From the IMG/VR virus record IMGVR_UViG_3300005528_000055, positions 1 to 64,000 of that record: a stretch of 64,000 nucleotides of DNA. The stretch is one strand, 5' to 3'. This stretch comes from a virus. Shown here piece by piece: positions 63,479 through 64,000 of this stretch. Under the pieces are notes generated by a model. The model ran no database searches, was not told where the DNA came from, and saw only the letters and a list, made by a program, of their open reading frames with translations. Every line of letters begins with the position of its first letter. Position 1 is the first letter of the stretch. The translations under genes and the position numbers were made by a program.

Positions 63479-64000
63479 TTAAAATATCTTTCTTTTAATT
63501 GAAGATCCACTTTTTCTTGAGAACCCTCTATTATAGCTTACTTTATTCTTCACAAGATTTGAATTTCTTCCCGACACAAATCTTGAACTATTTTCTGTCT
63601 CACCATCTTCTGATTGGCCCTGCTTTGGCATAAAGAACGTGTTAGAAAATGTTTCAGTATTTGAAGCAAAGCGTGCTTTGTGTAGATCGCTATAATTTTC
63701 TGTTATAGACAGTAAAGCTAGCACAAGTGCATCGTGTGCGTGATCCACTGCAGAGCCACCAGCTTCAAAAACTGGCCTTCCAGTTTGAGTGGTTCTTAAA
63801 ACTATATAAGATATTAATTGAACATATAGTTCGTCATCTTCTGCTGGAAATAGAATAGTTTCCTTTTCCAAATACTGTCTAAGGTTATCGACCATGTATG
63901 GCTTAATCTCTTTTTTAACAAGCTGTTTAGTATAAGGATCGCGTATATCAATTGTTTCGCTAAAGCTAATTCCTTTTACTTTTGTTTTTAATCCAGATAT
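63479..64000 (-). CDS. Terminase large subunit, C-terminal part (partial)
   Basis: The frame runs in from the right edge; about 173 residues are visible and the ATG at 63895 is internal (preceded by KKEIKPY in frame). The block GGSAVDHAHDALVLALL matches the last acidic motif of the RNase H-like nuclease domain of large terminases, which cuts the genome at packaging. YVQLISYIVLRTTQTGRPVF precedes it. The C-terminal 60 residues are basic and Ser-rich. The ATPase part lies outside the window. Confidence 0.78.
   Translation of the reverse strand: MSGLKTKVKGISFSETIDIRDPYTKQLVKKEIKPYMVDNLRQYLEKETILFPAEDDELYVQLISYIVLRTTQTGRPVFEAGGSAVDHAHDALVLALLSITENYSDLHKARFASNTETFSNTFFMPKQGQSEDGETENSSRFVSGRNSNLVKNKVSYNRGFSRKSGSSIKRKIF

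Overview
The window is one long, almost gap-free, minus-strand block of virion and assembly genes from a low-GC tailed phage with a contractile tail (myovirus morphology). Every credible gene lies on the minus strand, so the transcription order is right to left. The right edge cuts the C-terminus of the large terminase. Then follow a neck or appendage protein, a fibre with an S74-like chaperone tail, the portal, a glycosyltransferase, a prohead protease fused to a scaffold, a head decoration candidate, the major capsid protein, a set of fibre or adhesin genes (including a collagen-like and a His-rich protein), a tightly overlapping modification cassette (2OG-Fe(II) oxygenase, flavin-dependent halogenase and partners), the head-tail connectors, two sheath-like proteins, three paralogous tube-like proteins, duplicated tail-chaperone-like proteins, the tape measure, two further giant virion proteins, a cell-wall hydrolase, a spike, baseplate wedge genes, a metallophosphoesterase and a partial gene at the left edge. 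The halogenase resembles the kind known from cyanophages, so an aquatic source is plausible (inference). The host cannot be named.

The main result is a recoding pattern. Seven genes look broken by a +1 frame change. Read in frame from the start of each gene, every break sits exactly on an in-frame CGG codon followed by one extra base (CGGA ten times, CGGC once). Skipping that base restores a long continuous protein each time. There are 11 such sites: 876, 5447, 16529, 17766, 19446, 20806, 21893, 27317, 30030, 55374 and 59264 (lowest + coordinate of the triplet). My hand scan of the whole window found no other in-frame CGG codon in about 20,000 codons, although roughly 200 CGG triplets occur out of frame on the same strand and do no harm. 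The simplest reading is that CGG is not decoded as a triplet in this phage: CGGN acts as a four-base codon or an obligatory +1 shift. A frame-blind sequencing error could not produce this. No tRNA gene is present in the window, so the predicted decoding tRNA would have to lie elsewhere in the phage genome or in the host.

With the shifts applied, the split reading frames become a 3,618-residue hub-like protein ending in a nuclease-like domain, a 1,756-residue protein of unknown function, a 2,210-residue tape measure candidate, a 760-residue bifunctional cell-wall hydrolase, a 538-residue prohead protease/scaffold, a 715-residue fibre, and a left-edge protein whose site is already at codon 17. 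The sites fall in long, probably low-copy virion proteins. The capsid, sheath and tube genes have none.

Two clear hairpin terminators follow the abundant products (major capsid and tube), and two extended -10 promoters precede the tail-chaperone and collagen-fibre genes. No stretch over 300 bases lacks a gene. The largest gap is about 140 bases near 39,380-39,522, where a short candidate reading frame is noted.
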